Assembly: GCA_018262975.1 (NCBI GenBank)
Contig: JADFDG010000012.1
Coordinates: 74,099-119,791 of the forward strand
Direction: 5' to 3'
Source of the DNA: Gammaproteobacteria bacterium
GTDB taxonomy: Bacteria > Pseudomonadota > Gammaproteobacteria > Pseudomonadales > JADFDG01
DNA length: 45,693 nucleotides
Positions 30,314-38,703 of the stretch are shown piece after piece (within the stretch, counting starts at the first letter, position 1; every line of letters begins with the position of its first letter). A program made the position numbers and the translations under genes. The notes beneath the pieces are model-generated. The model was given only the letters and a program-made list of their open reading frames with translations, had not been told where the DNA came from and ran no database searches.

Positions 30314-31021
30314 TCAGACGCCTTTCGACAGCAGCATGTTGCGGATGTGGCCGATGGCACGGGTCGGGTTGAGACCCTTCGGGCACACGTTCACGCAGTT
30401 CATGATGCCGTGGCAGCGGAACACGCTGAACGGGTCGTCGAGGTTGGCCAGGCGCTCCGCGGTGGCCTCGTCGCGGCTGTCCACCAGGAAGCGGTAGGCC
30501 TGGATGGACGCGGCCGGACCGAGGAACTTGTCCGGGTTCCACCAGAACGACGGGCAGCTCGTGGAGCAGCATGCGCACAGGATGCACTCGTACAGGCCGT
30601 CGATCTTCTCGCGGTCTTCCGGCGACTGGCGGCGCTCGGTCGGCGGCGGCGGCGTGTTGTTGATGAGGAACGGCTTCACCTTCTCGTACTGGCGATAGAA
30701 CATCGTCATGTCCACGACGAGGTCGCGGATCACCGGCAGGCCCGGCAGCGGGCGCACCACGATCTTCTTCGGCAGTTCGTCGAGGCTGGCCAGGCAGGCC
30801 AGGCCGTTCTTGCCGTTGATGTTCATGCCGTCGGAGCCGCAGATGCCCTCGCGGCAGGAGCGGCGGAAGCTCAGCGTTTCATCCTGCTTCTTCAGCTTGA
30901 TCAGCGCGTCCAGCAGCATGCGCTCGGAGCCGTCGAGCTCCAGCGTGTAGGTCTGCATGTACGGCGCGGCGTCCTTGTCCGGGTCGTAGCGGTAGATTTC
31001 GAAAGTACGTACGTCAGCCAT
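30314..31021 (-). CDS. sdhB: Succinate dehydrogenase iron-sulfur subunit
   Basis: A 235-residue subunit of complex II carrying the 2Fe-2S, 4Fe-4S and 3Fe-4S clusters. The 2Fe-2S motif is SCREGICGSDGMNINGKNGLAC. The 4Fe-4S and 3Fe-4S clusters use CILCACCSTSCPSFWWNP and CHGIMNCVNVCPKGLNP. Length equals the E. coli protein (238) within a few residues. GGAG precedes the ATG. It is the last gene of sdhCDAB; the gap from sdhA is 26 bases, and a terminator follows. Confidence 0.97.
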   Translation of the reverse strand: MADVRTFEIYRYDPDKDAAPYMQTYTLELDGSERMLLDALIKLKKQDETLSFRRSCREGICGSDGMNINGKNGLACLASLDELPKKIVVRPLPGLPVIRDLVVDMTMFYRQYEKVKPFLINNTPPPPTERRQSPEDREKIDGLYECILCACCSTSCPSFWWNPDKFLGPAASIQAYRFLVDSRDEATAERLANLDDPFSVFRCHGIMNCVNVCPKGLNPTRAIGHIRNMLLSKGV

Positions 31022-31047
31022 GTGATGTCTCCGGAATCTGTGTGCGC

Positions 31048-32817
31048 TCAGAACGTACGCTTCTTGGGCGGGATGGTATCCGTGGTGAGCGGCTTGAGCT
31101 TCACCGGCTTGTAGTCAAGGCGGTTGCCGTCCTTGAACCACAGGGTGTGCTTCATCCAGTTCTCGTCGTCGCGCTCCGGGTGGTCGTCATGGGCGTGCGC
31201 GCCACGGCTTTCCTTGCGGGCCGCCGCGGAGATCATCGTGGCCTTGGCGGCCTCGATGAGGTTCTCCACTTCCAGCGCCTCGATGCGGCCGGTGTTGAAG
31301 ACCTTGGACTTGTCCTTCAGGTGCAGGTTCTGCACGCGCTGGTCAATCTCGAGGACCTTGGTGACACCCTCGTCCATGATCTTCTGGGTGCGGAACACGC
31401 CGGCGTGCGCCTGCATGCTGGCACGCAGGTCGTCGGCGACGTTCTGCGCGTACTCGCCGGACTTCGAAGCGTCGAGCTTGGCGATGCGCGCCAGCGACAC
31501 GTCCAGCGCGTCCTTCGGCAGGATCTTGTGGGCCTTCGGCGACTTCTGCACGTGCTCGATGATGTGGTCACCGGCGGCCTTGCCGAACACGATCAGGTCG
31601 AGCAGCGAGTTGGTGCCGAGGCGGTTGGCGCCGTGCACGCTCACGCAGGAGCATTCGCCGATGGCGTAGAAGCCGTTGACCACGCTGTTCGGGTCGCCGT
31701 TCTTCGGCGCCACGACCTGGCCGTGGATGTTGGTCGGGATGCCGCCCATCTGGTAGTGGATGGTGGGTACGACCGGAATCGGCTCTTTCGTGCAGTCGAC
31801 GTTGGCGAACTTCTTGCCGATCTCGTACACGGACGGCAGGCGCTTCATGATGGTGTCGACGCCCAGGTGGGTCAGGTCGAGCACGACGTAGTCGCCCTTC
31901 GGGCCACAGCCGCGGCCTTCCTTGATCTCCTGGTCCATCGAGCGCGAGACGAAGTCGCGCGGCGCGAGGTCCTTGAGGTTCGGCGCGTAGCGCTCCATGA
32001 AGCGCTCGCCGTTCTTGTTGCGCAGCAGACCGCCTTCACCGCGGCAGCCTTCCGTCAGCAGCACGCCCGCGCCGGCCACGCCGGTCGGGTGGAACTGCCA
32101 GAATTCCATGTCTTCCAGCGGGATGCCGGCACGCGCCGCCATGCCGAGGCCGTCGCCGGTGTTGATGTAGGCGTTGGTGGACGCGGCGTAGATGCGACCG
32201 GCGCCGCCGGTGGCGAACAGCGTGCACTTGGCCTGGAACGCGGCGACTTCGCCGGTGGCGAGGTCGATGGCGGTGACGCCGAGGACGTCGCCGTCCTGGT
32301 CGCGGATCAGGTCAAGGGCGATCCACTCGACGTAGAACTGCGTCTTCGCCGCCAGGTTGTTCTGGTACAGCGTGTGCAGCAGCGCGTGGCCGGTGCGGTC
32401 GGCGGCGGCGCAGGCGCGCTGTACCGGCTTCTCGCCGTAGTTCGAGGTGTGGCCACCGAACGGACGCTGGTAGATGGTGCCGTCGGCGTTGCGGTCGAAC
32501 GGCATGCCCATGTGCTCGAGTTCATAAACGACTTTCGGTGCCTCGCGGCACATGAACTCGATGGCGTCCTGGTCGCCGAGGTAATCGGAACCCTTGACGG
32601 TGTCGAAGAAGTGGTAGTGCCAGTTGTCTTCGCTCATGTTGCCGAGCGAAGCGCCGATGCCGCCCTGCGCCGCCACGGTGTGCGAGCGGGTCGGGAAGAC
32701 TTTCGTCAGTACGGCGACCTTCAGGCCGGCGCGCGCCAGTTGCAGCGAGGCGCGCATACCGGCGCCACCGCCGCCGACGATGACGGCGTCATAGGAAAGG
32801 GTGCGAATGTTCTGCAT
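31048..32817 (-). CDS. sdhA: Succinate dehydrogenase flavoprotein subunit
   Basis: A 589-residue flavoprotein that oxidises succinate at the inner face of the membrane. It has the FAD Rossmann start DAVIVGGGGAGMRASLQLA, the covalent FAD histidine in TRSHTVAAQGGIGASLGN, substrate-site residues in the HPTGVAGAGVLLTEGCRGEGG region, and the terminal RESRGAHAHDDHPERDDENW motif. The start is six bases after a GGAG that lies at the sdhD end; sdhD and sdhA are three bases apart. Confidence 0.97.
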   Translation of the reverse strand: MQNIRTLSYDAVIVGGGGAGMRASLQLARAGLKVAVLTKVFPTRSHTVAAQGGIGASLGNMSEDNWHYHFFDTVKGSDYLGDQDAIEFMCREAPKVVYELEHMGMPFDRNADGTIYQRPFGGHTSNYGEKPVQRACAAADRTGHALLHTLYQNNLAAKTQFYVEWIALDLIRDQDGDVLGVTAIDLATGEVAAFQAKCTLFATGGAGRIYAASTNAYINTGDGLGMAARAGIPLEDMEFWQFHPTGVAGAGVLLTEGCRGEGGLLRNKNGERFMERYAPNLKDLAPRDFVSRSMDQEIKEGRGCGPKGDYVVLDLTHLGVDTIMKRLPSVYEIGKKFANVDCTKEPIPVVPTIHYQMGGIPTNIHGQVVAPKNGDPNSVVNGFYAIGECSCVSVHGANRLGTNSLLDLIVFGKAAGDHIIEHVQKSPKAHKILPKDALDVSLARIAKLDASKSGEYAQNVADDLRASMQAHAGVFRTQKIMDEGVTKVLEIDQRVQNLHLKDKSKVFNTGRIEALEVENLIEAAKATMISAAARKESRGAHAHDDHPERDDENWMKHTLWFKDGNRLDYKPVKLKPLTTDTIPPKKRTF

Positions 32818-32820
32818 GGA

Positions 32821-33210
32821 TCAGGCTCCCGCCCAGATGATCACGGCGCCCCAGGCGAGGGAGCCGAACAGCCACAGGAAGACGACGACTTCGAGCAGGA
32901 AACGCAGGCCGGTGGCGTAGTCGCCGAGGCCGACGTTACGCATGCGCGCCGGGGTCACGTAGTCGGTGAGGATGCTCCACACGCCGACCCAGGCGTGCGC
33001 GACCAGCGACAGCACGACCAGCGTGTTGACGATGCGCATCGCCGTGCAGGCGTTGAGCGCGGCCCAGGCGGCGTGGTCGAGCACCGGGGTGCAGACGAAC
33101 CAGCCCATCAGGCCGATGAAGTAGATGCCGAGGATCACCGCGCTGACGCGCTGGATGATCCAGTCGTGGGTGCCGCTGCGACCCAGCGTGGTTGCGCTGT
33201 TCATGCCCAT
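32821..33210 (-). CDS. sdhD: Succinate dehydrogenase membrane anchor subunit
   Basis: A 129-residue protein with three transmembrane helices (ILGIYFIGLMGWFV; TLVVLSLVAHAWVGVWSIL; FLLEVVVFLWLFGSLAWGAVIIW). The heme-b ligand His lies in VVLSLVAHAWVG, followed by the quinone-site-like DY of LTDYVTP. The start is ambiguous: ATG 33210 has GGGGG seven bases upstream, while ATG 33204 overlaps the sdhC stop as ATGA. Both give the same domain. It anchors SdhAB with SdhC. Confidence 0.9.
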   Translation of the reverse strand: MGMNSATTLGRSGTHDWIIQRVSAVILGIYFIGLMGWFVCTPVLDHAAWAALNACTAMRIVNTLVVLSLVAHAWVGVWSILTDYVTPARMRNVGLGDYATGLRFLLEVVVFLWLFGSLAWGAVIIWAGA

Positions 33211-33569
33211 ACCCAAACCCCCAGCGCGATGACGATGATTGCGGAAAGGACCAGCACCGCGGCAGACAGCGCGCGCGCAGCCGGCAGCGTTTCACCCACG
33301 CCCAGGTCCATCAGCAGATGCTTGAAACCAGCCAGGGTGTGGTAGACGAGGCCGGCCAGCAGGACGACCACGGCCGCCTTGAAGGCCACGCAGTCGGCCA
33401 GGGCGGCGAAGTTCTCCGGCGAGGACAGCGAGTACTGCCAGGCCCAGATCACGGCGGGGACCAGGCCGAACAGCGCGAAGCCGGAGATGCGGTGCAGCAG
33501 GGAGATGATCGCGGGCAGCGGGAACTGGATGGTTCCCAGCGCGAGGTTGACGGGACGCTTGTCGTTCAC
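33201..33569 (-). CDS. sdhC: Succinate dehydrogenase cytochrome b556 subunit
   Basis: A 122-residue anchor with the family signature RPVNLALGTIQFPLPAIISLLHRISG, three hydrophobic helices and the heme-ligand histidine in GLVYHTLAGFKHLLMDLG. I use the GTG at 33569 (MNDKRPVNL...), which fits family N termini and has a GAG eight bases before. A GTG nine bases upstream (33578) is possible. It is first in sdhCDAB, divergent from gltA, and overlaps sdhD. Confidence 0.92.
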   Translation of the reverse strand: MNDKRPVNLALGTIQFPLPAIISLLHRISGFALFGLVPAVIWAWQYSLSSPENFAALADCVAFKAAVVVLLAGLVYHTLAGFKHLLMDLGVGETLPAARALSAAVLVLSAIIVIALGVWVWA

Positions 33570-33710
33570 GGACGTCACTCGGTTGTGCCCGGAAGCGGGC
33601 GCCGGCGGGCCGGCAGGCTCCGGGGGGATGGACAGGAGTACAGAAAAACGCGGGAAGGCGCCGGCCGGCCTGCATTGCCCGGCATTGGTACCCCCCCTCG
33701 GCGGGCGGCA

Positions 33711-33740
33711 AGTATAGACCCGTGCCGCGCCCGGTTACAA
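33711..33740 (-). promoter_or_regulatory. Candidate sigma-70 promoter for sdhCDAB
   Basis: On minus TTGTAA (33740-33735), an 18-base spacer and TATACT (33716-33711), which differs from TATAAT at one base. It would give a leader of about 130 bases before sdhC. Confidence 0.65.
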
Positions 33741-33895
33741 ACGGCTCCAGACGTGCCCGCGATCATGCCGATTCCCGGCCAAGGCATTGAGATGCTGCGC
33801 ATTTATGCTCGTCACGCGGGGGGCTGCCGCGCTGCCGGCGCCATGGCCGGGCGGATGCCCTGCAACGGGGCGACCGGCGGGTCGCGGCGCCTTCG

Positions 33896-33924
33896 TTGAC
33901 ATCCCTGTAACACTTCTTTACTTT
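33896..33924 (+). promoter_or_regulatory. Candidate sigma-70 promoter for gltA
   Basis: A perfect TTGACA (33896-33901), a 17-base spacer and TACTTT (33919-33924) that keeps the key first, second and last bases of the -10. It predicts a leader of about 85 bases. Confidence 0.7.
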
Positions 33925-34015
33925 GCGCGCACTTTCCCGAGTTTCATCAGGTTATTGGCGCAACGGCGCGCCAAGCAGTCACCCTTTTCCGTCCGACGCC
34001 GCCGGAGTCCCCGCC

Positions 34016-35305
34016 ATGTCGCAGCAGAAGAAGGCGATCCTCACGATCGAGGGCCGCGAACCCATTGAATTGCCGATCTATGCCGGCACGCTCGGCCCGG
34101 ATGTGGTCGATGTATCCAGCCTGACCGCCAAGGGACTGTTCACCTACGACCCGGGCTTCATGTCCACGGCGGCCACCAAGTCGGACATCACCTTCATCGA
34201 CGGTGACAACGGCGTGCTGCTGCATCGCGGCTATGCCATTGCGGACCTGGCCGAGAAATCGGACTACCTCGAGGTCTGCTACCTGCTGCTCAACGGCGAA
34301 CTGCCGAATGCCGAGCAGAAGGAGAAGTTCGTGAACATGGTGCGCCGCCACACCATGGTCCACGAGCAGCTGCAGTTCTTCTATCGCGGTTTCCGCCGCG
34401 ACGCGCACCCGATGGCCATCATGTGCGGCGTGGTAGGCGCCCTCTCCGCCTTCTACCACGACTCGACCGACATCAACGATCCGCACAGCCGCGAGGTTTC
34501 CGCCTTCCGCCTGATCGCGAAGATGCCGACGATCGCGGCGATGAGCTACAAGTACTCGGTTGGCCAGCCGTTCCAGTACCCGGACAACACCCTGGGCTAC
34601 TCGGAGAACTTCCTGAAGATGATGTTCGGCACGCCGTGCGAGCCGTACGTGGTCAACCCGGTGCTGGCCAAGGCCATGGACCGCATCTTCATCCTGCACG
34701 CCGACCACGAGCAGAACGCGTCCACCTCCACGGTGCGCCTGGCCGGCTCCACCGGCGCCAACCCGTTCGCGTGCATCGCCTCGGGCATCGCCGCCCTGTG
34801 GGGGCCGTCGCACGGTGGCGCCAACGAAGCCGTGCTGAAGATGCTGGACGAGATCGGCGACGTGAAGAACCTCGACGCCTTCGTCAAGCGCGTCAAGGAC
34901 AAGAACGACAGCACCAAGCTGATGGGCTTCGGCCACCGCGTGTACAAGAACTTCGACCCGCGCGCCAAGGTCATGAAGCAGACCTGCCACGAGGTGCTGA
35001 ACACGCTGGGCATCCACGATCCGCAGCTCGAACTCGCCATGGCACTGGAAGAGATCGCGCTGAAGGACGAATACTTCGTGGCCCGCAAGCTGTACCCGAA
35101 CGTCGACTTCTACTCGGGCATCATCCTCAAGGCCATCGGCATCCCGACCAGCATGTTCACGGTGATCTTCGCGCTGTCGCGCACCGTGGGCTGGATCGCG
35201 CACTGGAACGAGATGATCGGCAGCCCGTACAAGATCGGCCGTCCGCGCCAACTGTACACCGGTGCCACCGAGCGCAATTACGTGGCGATGTCCGAGCGCA
35301 AGTAA
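34016..35305 (+). CDS. gltA: Citrate synthase (type II, hexameric)
   Basis: A 429-residue enzyme condensing acetyl-CoA with oxaloacetate. Family features are the N-terminal domain of NADH-sensitive type II enzymes ([25 protein letters not shown]), the active-site histidine region [21 protein letters not shown], and [14 protein letters not shown] with the oxaloacetate-binding His. Length equals E. coli GltA (427) closely. The start MSQQKKAIL has GGAG nine bases upstream. It is divergent from sdhCDAB-suc, the usual gammaproteobacterial layout, and ends with a strong terminator. Confidence 0.97.
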   Translation: MSQQKKAILTIEGREPIELPIYAGTLGPDVVDVSSLTAKGLFTYDPGFMSTAATKSDITFIDGDNGVLLHRGYAIADLAEKSDYLEVCYLLLNGELPNAEQKEKFVNMVRRHTMVHEQLQFFYRGFRRDAHPMAIMCGVVGALSAFYHDSTDINDPHSREVSAFRLIAKMPTIAAMSYKYSVGQPFQYPDNTLGYSENFLKMMFGTPCEPYVVNPVLAKAMDRIFILHADHEQNASTSTVRLAGSTGANPFACIASGIAALWGPSHGGANEAVLKMLDEIGDVKNLDAFVKRVKDKNDSTKLMGFGHRVYKNFDPRAKVMKQTCHEVLNTLGIHDPQLELAMALEEIALKDEYFVARKLYPNVDFYSGIILKAIGIPTSMFTVIFALSRTVGWIAHWNEMIGSPYKIGRPRQLYTGATERNYVAMSERK

Positions 35306-35327
35306 GGACCTCACCCCGTACGGCAAG

Positions 35328-35353
35328 AAGGCCCGCCCCGCGCGGGCCTTTTT
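35328..35353 (+). terminator. Rho-independent terminator of gltA
   Basis: Stem AAGGCCCGC / GCGGGCCTT with a five-base loop, followed by TTTTTCG, 22 bases after the gltA stop. Confidence 0.88.
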
Positions 35354-35422
35354 CGTTGGCGCGCCGCGCTCTGCTATCGTAGGCGGCATCGCCCGCGCGG
35401 CAACCACCGGCAGGACCCCCTC

Positions 35423-36301
35423 ATGAAAGTCGCCTTCATCGGCCTTGGCGTCATGGGCTTTCCCATGGCCGGCCACCTCGCCCGCCACGGCCACGCGGTG
35501 AGCGTGTGGAACCGCAACCCGGAGAAATCCGCCCGCTGGGCCGGCCTGCATGCCGGCCACGTCGCCAGCGACCCGGCCGATGCCGCGCGCGAGGCCGACA
35601 TCGTGTTCACCTGCGTGGGCAACGACGACGACGTGCGCGCAGTCACCAGCGCCGCGGGCGGCGTGATCGGCGCCATGCGCGCCGGCAGCGTGCTGGTGGA
35701 CCACACCACGGCGTCGGCGGAACTGGCGCGCGAACTGGCGGCAGCCTGTGCGGCGCGCGGCATCGGTTTCGTCGATGCGCCGGTGTCCGGCGGCCAGCCG
35801 GGCGCCGAGAACGGCCAGCTGACGGTGATGTGCGGCGGCAGCGACGCCGATTTCGCGCGCGTTGAACCGGTAATCCGCCACTACGCCAAGGCCTGCATCC
35901 TGATGGGACCGGCGGGCAGCGGCCAGCTCACCAAGATGGTCAACCAGGTGTGCGTGGCGGGCGTGATCGCCGGGCTGGCCGAAGGCATGGCATTCGCGGA
36001 GAACGCCGGGCTGGACCTGCAGCGGGTGATCGACGTGATCAGCAAGGGCGCCGCGCAATCCTGGCAGATGGACAACCGCCACAAGACGATGATCGCCAAC
36101 CAGTACAACCACGGCTTCGCGATCGACTGGATGCGCAAGGACCTGGCGATCTGCTTCCGCGAGGCAGCACGCAACGGCAGCGACCTCGAGCTCACCCGCC
36201 TGATCGACTCGCAGTACGCGGAAGTCCAGGCCATGGGCGGCGGGCGCTGGGACACCTCCGGCCTGTTCGCGCGCCTGCGCGCCAACCACGGGAAGCGCTG
36301 A
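35423..36301 (+). CDS. 3-Hydroxyisobutyrate dehydrogenase family NAD(P)-dependent oxidoreductase
   Basis: A 292-residue beta-hydroxyacid dehydrogenase. The N-terminal NAD(P) site is [21 protein letters not shown], the substrate motif is [22 protein letters not shown], and the catalytic lysine is in [11 protein letters not shown]. The set also contains tartronate semialdehyde reductase (GarR), glyoxylate reductase and MmsB, so the exact substrate is open. Arg33 in WNRNPEK after the second strand suggests NADPH (inference). The cobB gene starts one base after its stop, so the two are surely co-transcribed. Confidence 0.9.
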   Translation: MKVAFIGLGVMGFPMAGHLARHGHAVSVWNRNPEKSARWAGLHAGHVASDPADAAREADIVFTCVGNDDDVRAVTSAAGGVIGAMRAGSVLVDHTTASAELARELAAACAARGIGFVDAPVSGGQPGAENGQLTVMCGGSDADFARVEPVIRHYAKACILMGPAGSGQLTKMVNQVCVAGVIAGLAEGMAFAENAGLDLQRVIDVISKGAAQSWQMDNRHKTMIANQYNHGFAIDWMRKDLAICFREAARNGSDLELTRLIDSQYAEVQAMGGGRWDTSGLFARLRANHGKR

Positions 36302-36302
36302 C

Positions 36303-37031
36303 ATGCACGAGAAGATCGACATCGGCAACATCGTGGTACTCACCGGTGCGGGGATTTCCGCCGAGAGCGGCATCCGCACCTTCCGCGACGCGGACGGCCT
36401 GTGGGAGAACCACCGGCTGGAGGACGTGGCAACGCCGGAGGCCTTCCAGCGCGACCCGGTGCTGGTGCAGCGTTTCTACAATGAACGCCGCCGCCAGCTG
36501 CATGACCCGGCCATCGCGCCCAACGCCGCGCACCTGGCGCTGGCCGAACTGGAAAAGCGCTGGCCGGGCGAGTTCCTGCTGGTCACCCAGAACGTCGACA
36601 ACCTGCACGAGCGAGCCGGCAGCCGCAAGCTGGTGCACATGCACGGCGAGTTGCTGAAGATGCGCTGCCGCCGCACGGGTCGCGTCTACGCGATTGCCGA
36701 TGACATCACCGCCGACATGCGTTGCGAATGCTGCGCCCTCCCCGGCACGCTGCGCCCCCACATCGTCTGGTTCGGCGAGGAGCCGCTGGAGATGCTGCGC
36801 ATCTACGGCAACATCTCGCACTGCACGCTGTTCATCGCCATCGGCACCTCCGGCAATGTCTACCCGGCCGCCGGCTTCGTGCGCGAGGCGCGAGCCGCCG
36901 GCGCGCATACCGTGGAAATCAACCTGGAACCGTCGCTCGTGCAGACGGCTTTCCTGGAACACCGCTACGGCCCGGCCACCGACCAGGTACCCGCCTTCGT
37001 CCGCCACCTGCTGGCCGCAGCCGGCACCTGA
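36303..37031 (+). CDS. cobB: NAD-dependent protein deacylase (sirtuin, CobB class III)
   Basis: A 242-residue sirtuin that removes acyl groups from lysines using NAD. Motifs: [14 protein letters not shown] (NAD site), [12 protein letters not shown], and the catalytic His114 in VHMHGE. Tyr59 and Arg62 in FYNERRR match the Y-x-x-R pair that defines SIRT5-like desuccinylases and E. coli CobB. The zinc module is compact (RCRRTG ... CECC), as in E. coli CobB. It is co-transcribed with the upstream dehydrogenase and lies close to gltA and the suc operon, the source of succinyl-CoA, so a role in controlling TCA-enzyme succinylation is plausible (inference). Confidence 0.93.
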   Translation: MHEKIDIGNIVVLTGAGISAESGIRTFRDADGLWENHRLEDVATPEAFQRDPVLVQRFYNERRRQLHDPAIAPNAAHLALAELEKRWPGEFLLVTQNVDNLHERAGSRKLVHMHGELLKMRCRRTGRVYAIADDITADMRCECCALPGTLRPHIVWFGEEPLEMLRIYGNISHCTLFIAIGTSGNVYPAAGFVREARAAGAHTVEINLEPSLVQTAFLEHRYGPATDQVPAFVRHLLAAAGT

Positions 37032-37032
37032 A

Positions 37033-37479
37033 TCACCGATTCCGGCAATGTTGCCAGTGCTCGTCGTCCAGCCGGCGCAACTCGCCTGACAACAGCGAGC
37101 CGGTCTTCGCCTCCGCGGCGGTGATGCGCTTTTTCAGCGCGTCGCAGCGACGGGCCGTCTCGCGCTCCTTCCTTGCCGTGTCCCTGGCGATGGATCGGAT
37201 CTTTTCCTGGCGGCCCTGCTGCTGGTGCTTGACCTCCTGGTTGATGACGCTGCGCATGGCGTTGCGCCTGACCACGACGGTGTCGACCAGTGACAGGTGC
37301 CGCCCCTTGCCGGGCTCCACGCGCTCGCTGTCTGCGTGCGGCGGCTGGTCACCGAAGTGCGGATGGCCGTGTTCGTCTTCCCAGCGGTAGATGCCGCCGC
37401 CCTGCGCCGAAGGCGGCACCCAGGCCACCGCGCCCAGCGCCAGCATCAACCCCATCGCCTGCATACGTGTCGCGCGCAT
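37033..37479 (-). CDS. DUF4124 domain exported protein
   Basis: A 148-residue protein with a signal peptide (MRATRMQAMGLMLALGAVAW) and an N-terminal DUF4124 motif (IYRWEDEHGHPHFGDQPP), followed by a helical Arg/Lys/Glu-rich part with a coiled-coil look (RQEKIRSIARDTARKERETARR). ATG 37479 has GGGAGGG upstream. It converges on cobB, with stop codons one base apart, so there is no room for a terminator between them. DUF4124 proteins are periplasmic and mostly uncharacterised. Confidence 0.78.
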   Translation of the reverse strand: MRATRMQAMGLMLALGAVAWVPPSAQGGGIYRWEDEHGHPHFGDQPPHADSERVEPGKGRHLSLVDTVVVRRNAMRSVINQEVKHQQQGRQEKIRSIARDTARKERETARRCDALKKRITAAEAKTGSLLSGELRRLDDEHWQHCRNR

Positions 37480-37597
37480 GCCCAAGCCCTCCCCTGCTCA
37501 ACGGCACTCGCCCATGGTCCGCGCCGCGGCGGGGCGCTGGCAGTGGCCGCCTCTGCCGTCGGCGTGCGCGTATTCCCAAGCACGCGTGGGCGCCACC

Positions 37598-37603
37598 TAT
37601 ACT
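37598..37603 (+). promoter_or_regulatory. Candidate -10 element of the DUF481 gene
   Basis: TATACT lies 33 bases before the ATG. No good -35 is visible, but an inverted repeat GCGTGC-N12-GCACGC (37562-37585) lies where one would be expected, suggesting activator control. Confidence 0.35.
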
Positions 37604-37635
37604 GCGGCGCCCGATACAGAGCACGGAGACCCGCG

Positions 37636-38352
37636 ATGCGCCGCCCGATCCACACCTGCCTGCTGCTGCCACTGTTGTCCGTGCCCGCGCTGGAGGCTGC
37701 GGAACAGCCGCAGGCCGGCTGGAACGGCAGCCTCGACCTCGGCTACACGGCACTGGCCGGCAACAGCGACGCGACCACCCTGGTGGCGGCCGCCCGCGCC
37801 CGCCGCACCGACGATCGCCTGACCCATCACCTGGAGGCCCGCGCCCGCAATACCGAGGAGCACGGCGTGCGCACCGCCGAGGCCTACCACCTGGCTGGCA
37901 AGGAGGACATTGCCTTCAGCGAGCGCGACTACCTGTTCGTGCACAGCGCCTGGGACAAGGACCTGTTCAGCGGCTACGACTGGCAGCTGACCGCGGCGGC
38001 CGGTTACGGGCGCAAGGTGATCGACGGCGAGCACCAGCAGCTGGCCCTGGAGGCCGGCCCCGGTTACCGGCACGATGACCTCCCCGCCGGCGACACCGAG
38101 GACGCCGGCGTGCTGAGGGCGGCCGCCGATTACCGGGCTGAATTGTCGGCAAACAGCCGCTTCACCCAGCTGCTGGAGGCCGACATCGGGGAGGACAGTA
38201 CGCTGACCCGCTCGCTGAGCGAGCTGGCGGTGAGCATCAACGCCAGCCTGGCACTGAAGGTGTCGGTGGAATTCCGCCGCAACAGCCAGCCACCGGCGGG
38301 CAGCAGGAACAGCGACCGCACGACACTGGTGTCGCTGGGCTGGAAGTTCTGA
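37636..38352 (+). CDS. DUF481 family outer-membrane protein
   Basis: A 238-residue protein with a signal peptide (MRRPIHTCLLLPLLSVPALEA) and repeated amphipathic beta strands, ending in Phe (LVSLGWKF) as outer-membrane barrels do. The mature start WNGSLDLGYTALAGNSDATTL is the DUF481 (YdiY) hallmark. GGAG precedes the ATG at 37636; longer frames would remove the signal peptide. The function of the family is unknown, though some members are induced by acid or salt. It is the last gene with a core-genome character before the accessory region. Confidence 0.82.
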   Translation: MRRPIHTCLLLPLLSVPALEAAEQPQAGWNGSLDLGYTALAGNSDATTLVAAARARRTDDRLTHHLEARARNTEEHGVRTAEAYHLAGKEDIAFSERDYLFVHSAWDKDLFSGYDWQLTAAAGYGRKVIDGEHQQLALEAGPGYRHDDLPAGDTEDAGVLRAAADYRAELSANSRFTQLLEADIGEDSTLTRSLSELAVSINASLALKVSVEFRRNSQPPAGSRNSDRTTLVSLGWKF

Positions 38353-38380
38353 CCGGGCAGGTGCCGGCGGGACAAACAAA

Positions 38381-38404
38381 AAAGGCGCCTTGCGGCGCCC
38401 TTTC
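38381..38404 (+). terminator. Rho-independent terminator of the DUF481 gene
   Basis: A GGCGCC / GGCGCC stem with A-run before and CTTTCTGTT after (AAAGGCGCC-TTGC-GGCGCCCTTT). Confidence 0.75.
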
Positions 38405-38416
38405 TGTTCAAGAGAG

Positions 38417-38431
38417 TGGTGGAGCTAATCG
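38417..38431 (-). other. Possible attachment-site remnant: 3' end of a tRNA-Ala or tmRNA gene
   Basis: Read on minus the bases end CGATTAGCTCCACCA. Twelve bases match the 3' end of gammaproteobacterial tRNA-Ala exactly (14 of 15 with one mismatch), and AGCTCCACCA also matches tmRNA. No cloverleaf continues to the right. Such stubs mark one end of elements that integrate into tRNA or tmRNA 3' ends. The match is short and could be chance. Confidence 0.4.
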
Positions 38432-38703
38432 CCCTCACATCGGACCTATATCATTGATGATTCAATAGGTTTTTTGTCCGCGGTGGCAAAAACACTACCC
38501 CCAACGTTACCCCCAGAGCGCCGCAATGCTCGTCCCGCACCAAGACGGGATCGCACCCTGGGCCGAGGCGGGGAATAGCCCGACAAAGCACTCAAAAAAA
38601 CAGACCGGATACGCGCTCGACTCTCGCCGAAATTCCCCCATAACGCCAGCCCGGCATTCTTCGGTATCGTTTAAAACACTGACCCATCGCCCGGACGCTT
38701 GCT

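Larger units (their letters stand above)
33570..34015. other. Divergent sdhC-gltA control region
   Basis: 446 bases without a gene. It contains a promoter for sdh on minus (33711-33740) and one for gltA on plus (33896-33924), about 155 bases apart, leaving room for shared regulators of TCA-cycle expression. I see no additional coding sequence. Confidence 0.7.
38353..38703. other. Intergenic junction between core genes and accessory region
   Basis: About 350 bases with no supported gene. It holds the DUF481 terminator, the tRNA-end-like stub, an AT-rich patch around 38445-38475 and two TACCCCCA repeats 12 bases apart (38496-38503, 38508-38515) that look like recombinase arm sites. Short open frames here have no ribosome site. 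Confidence 0.55.
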
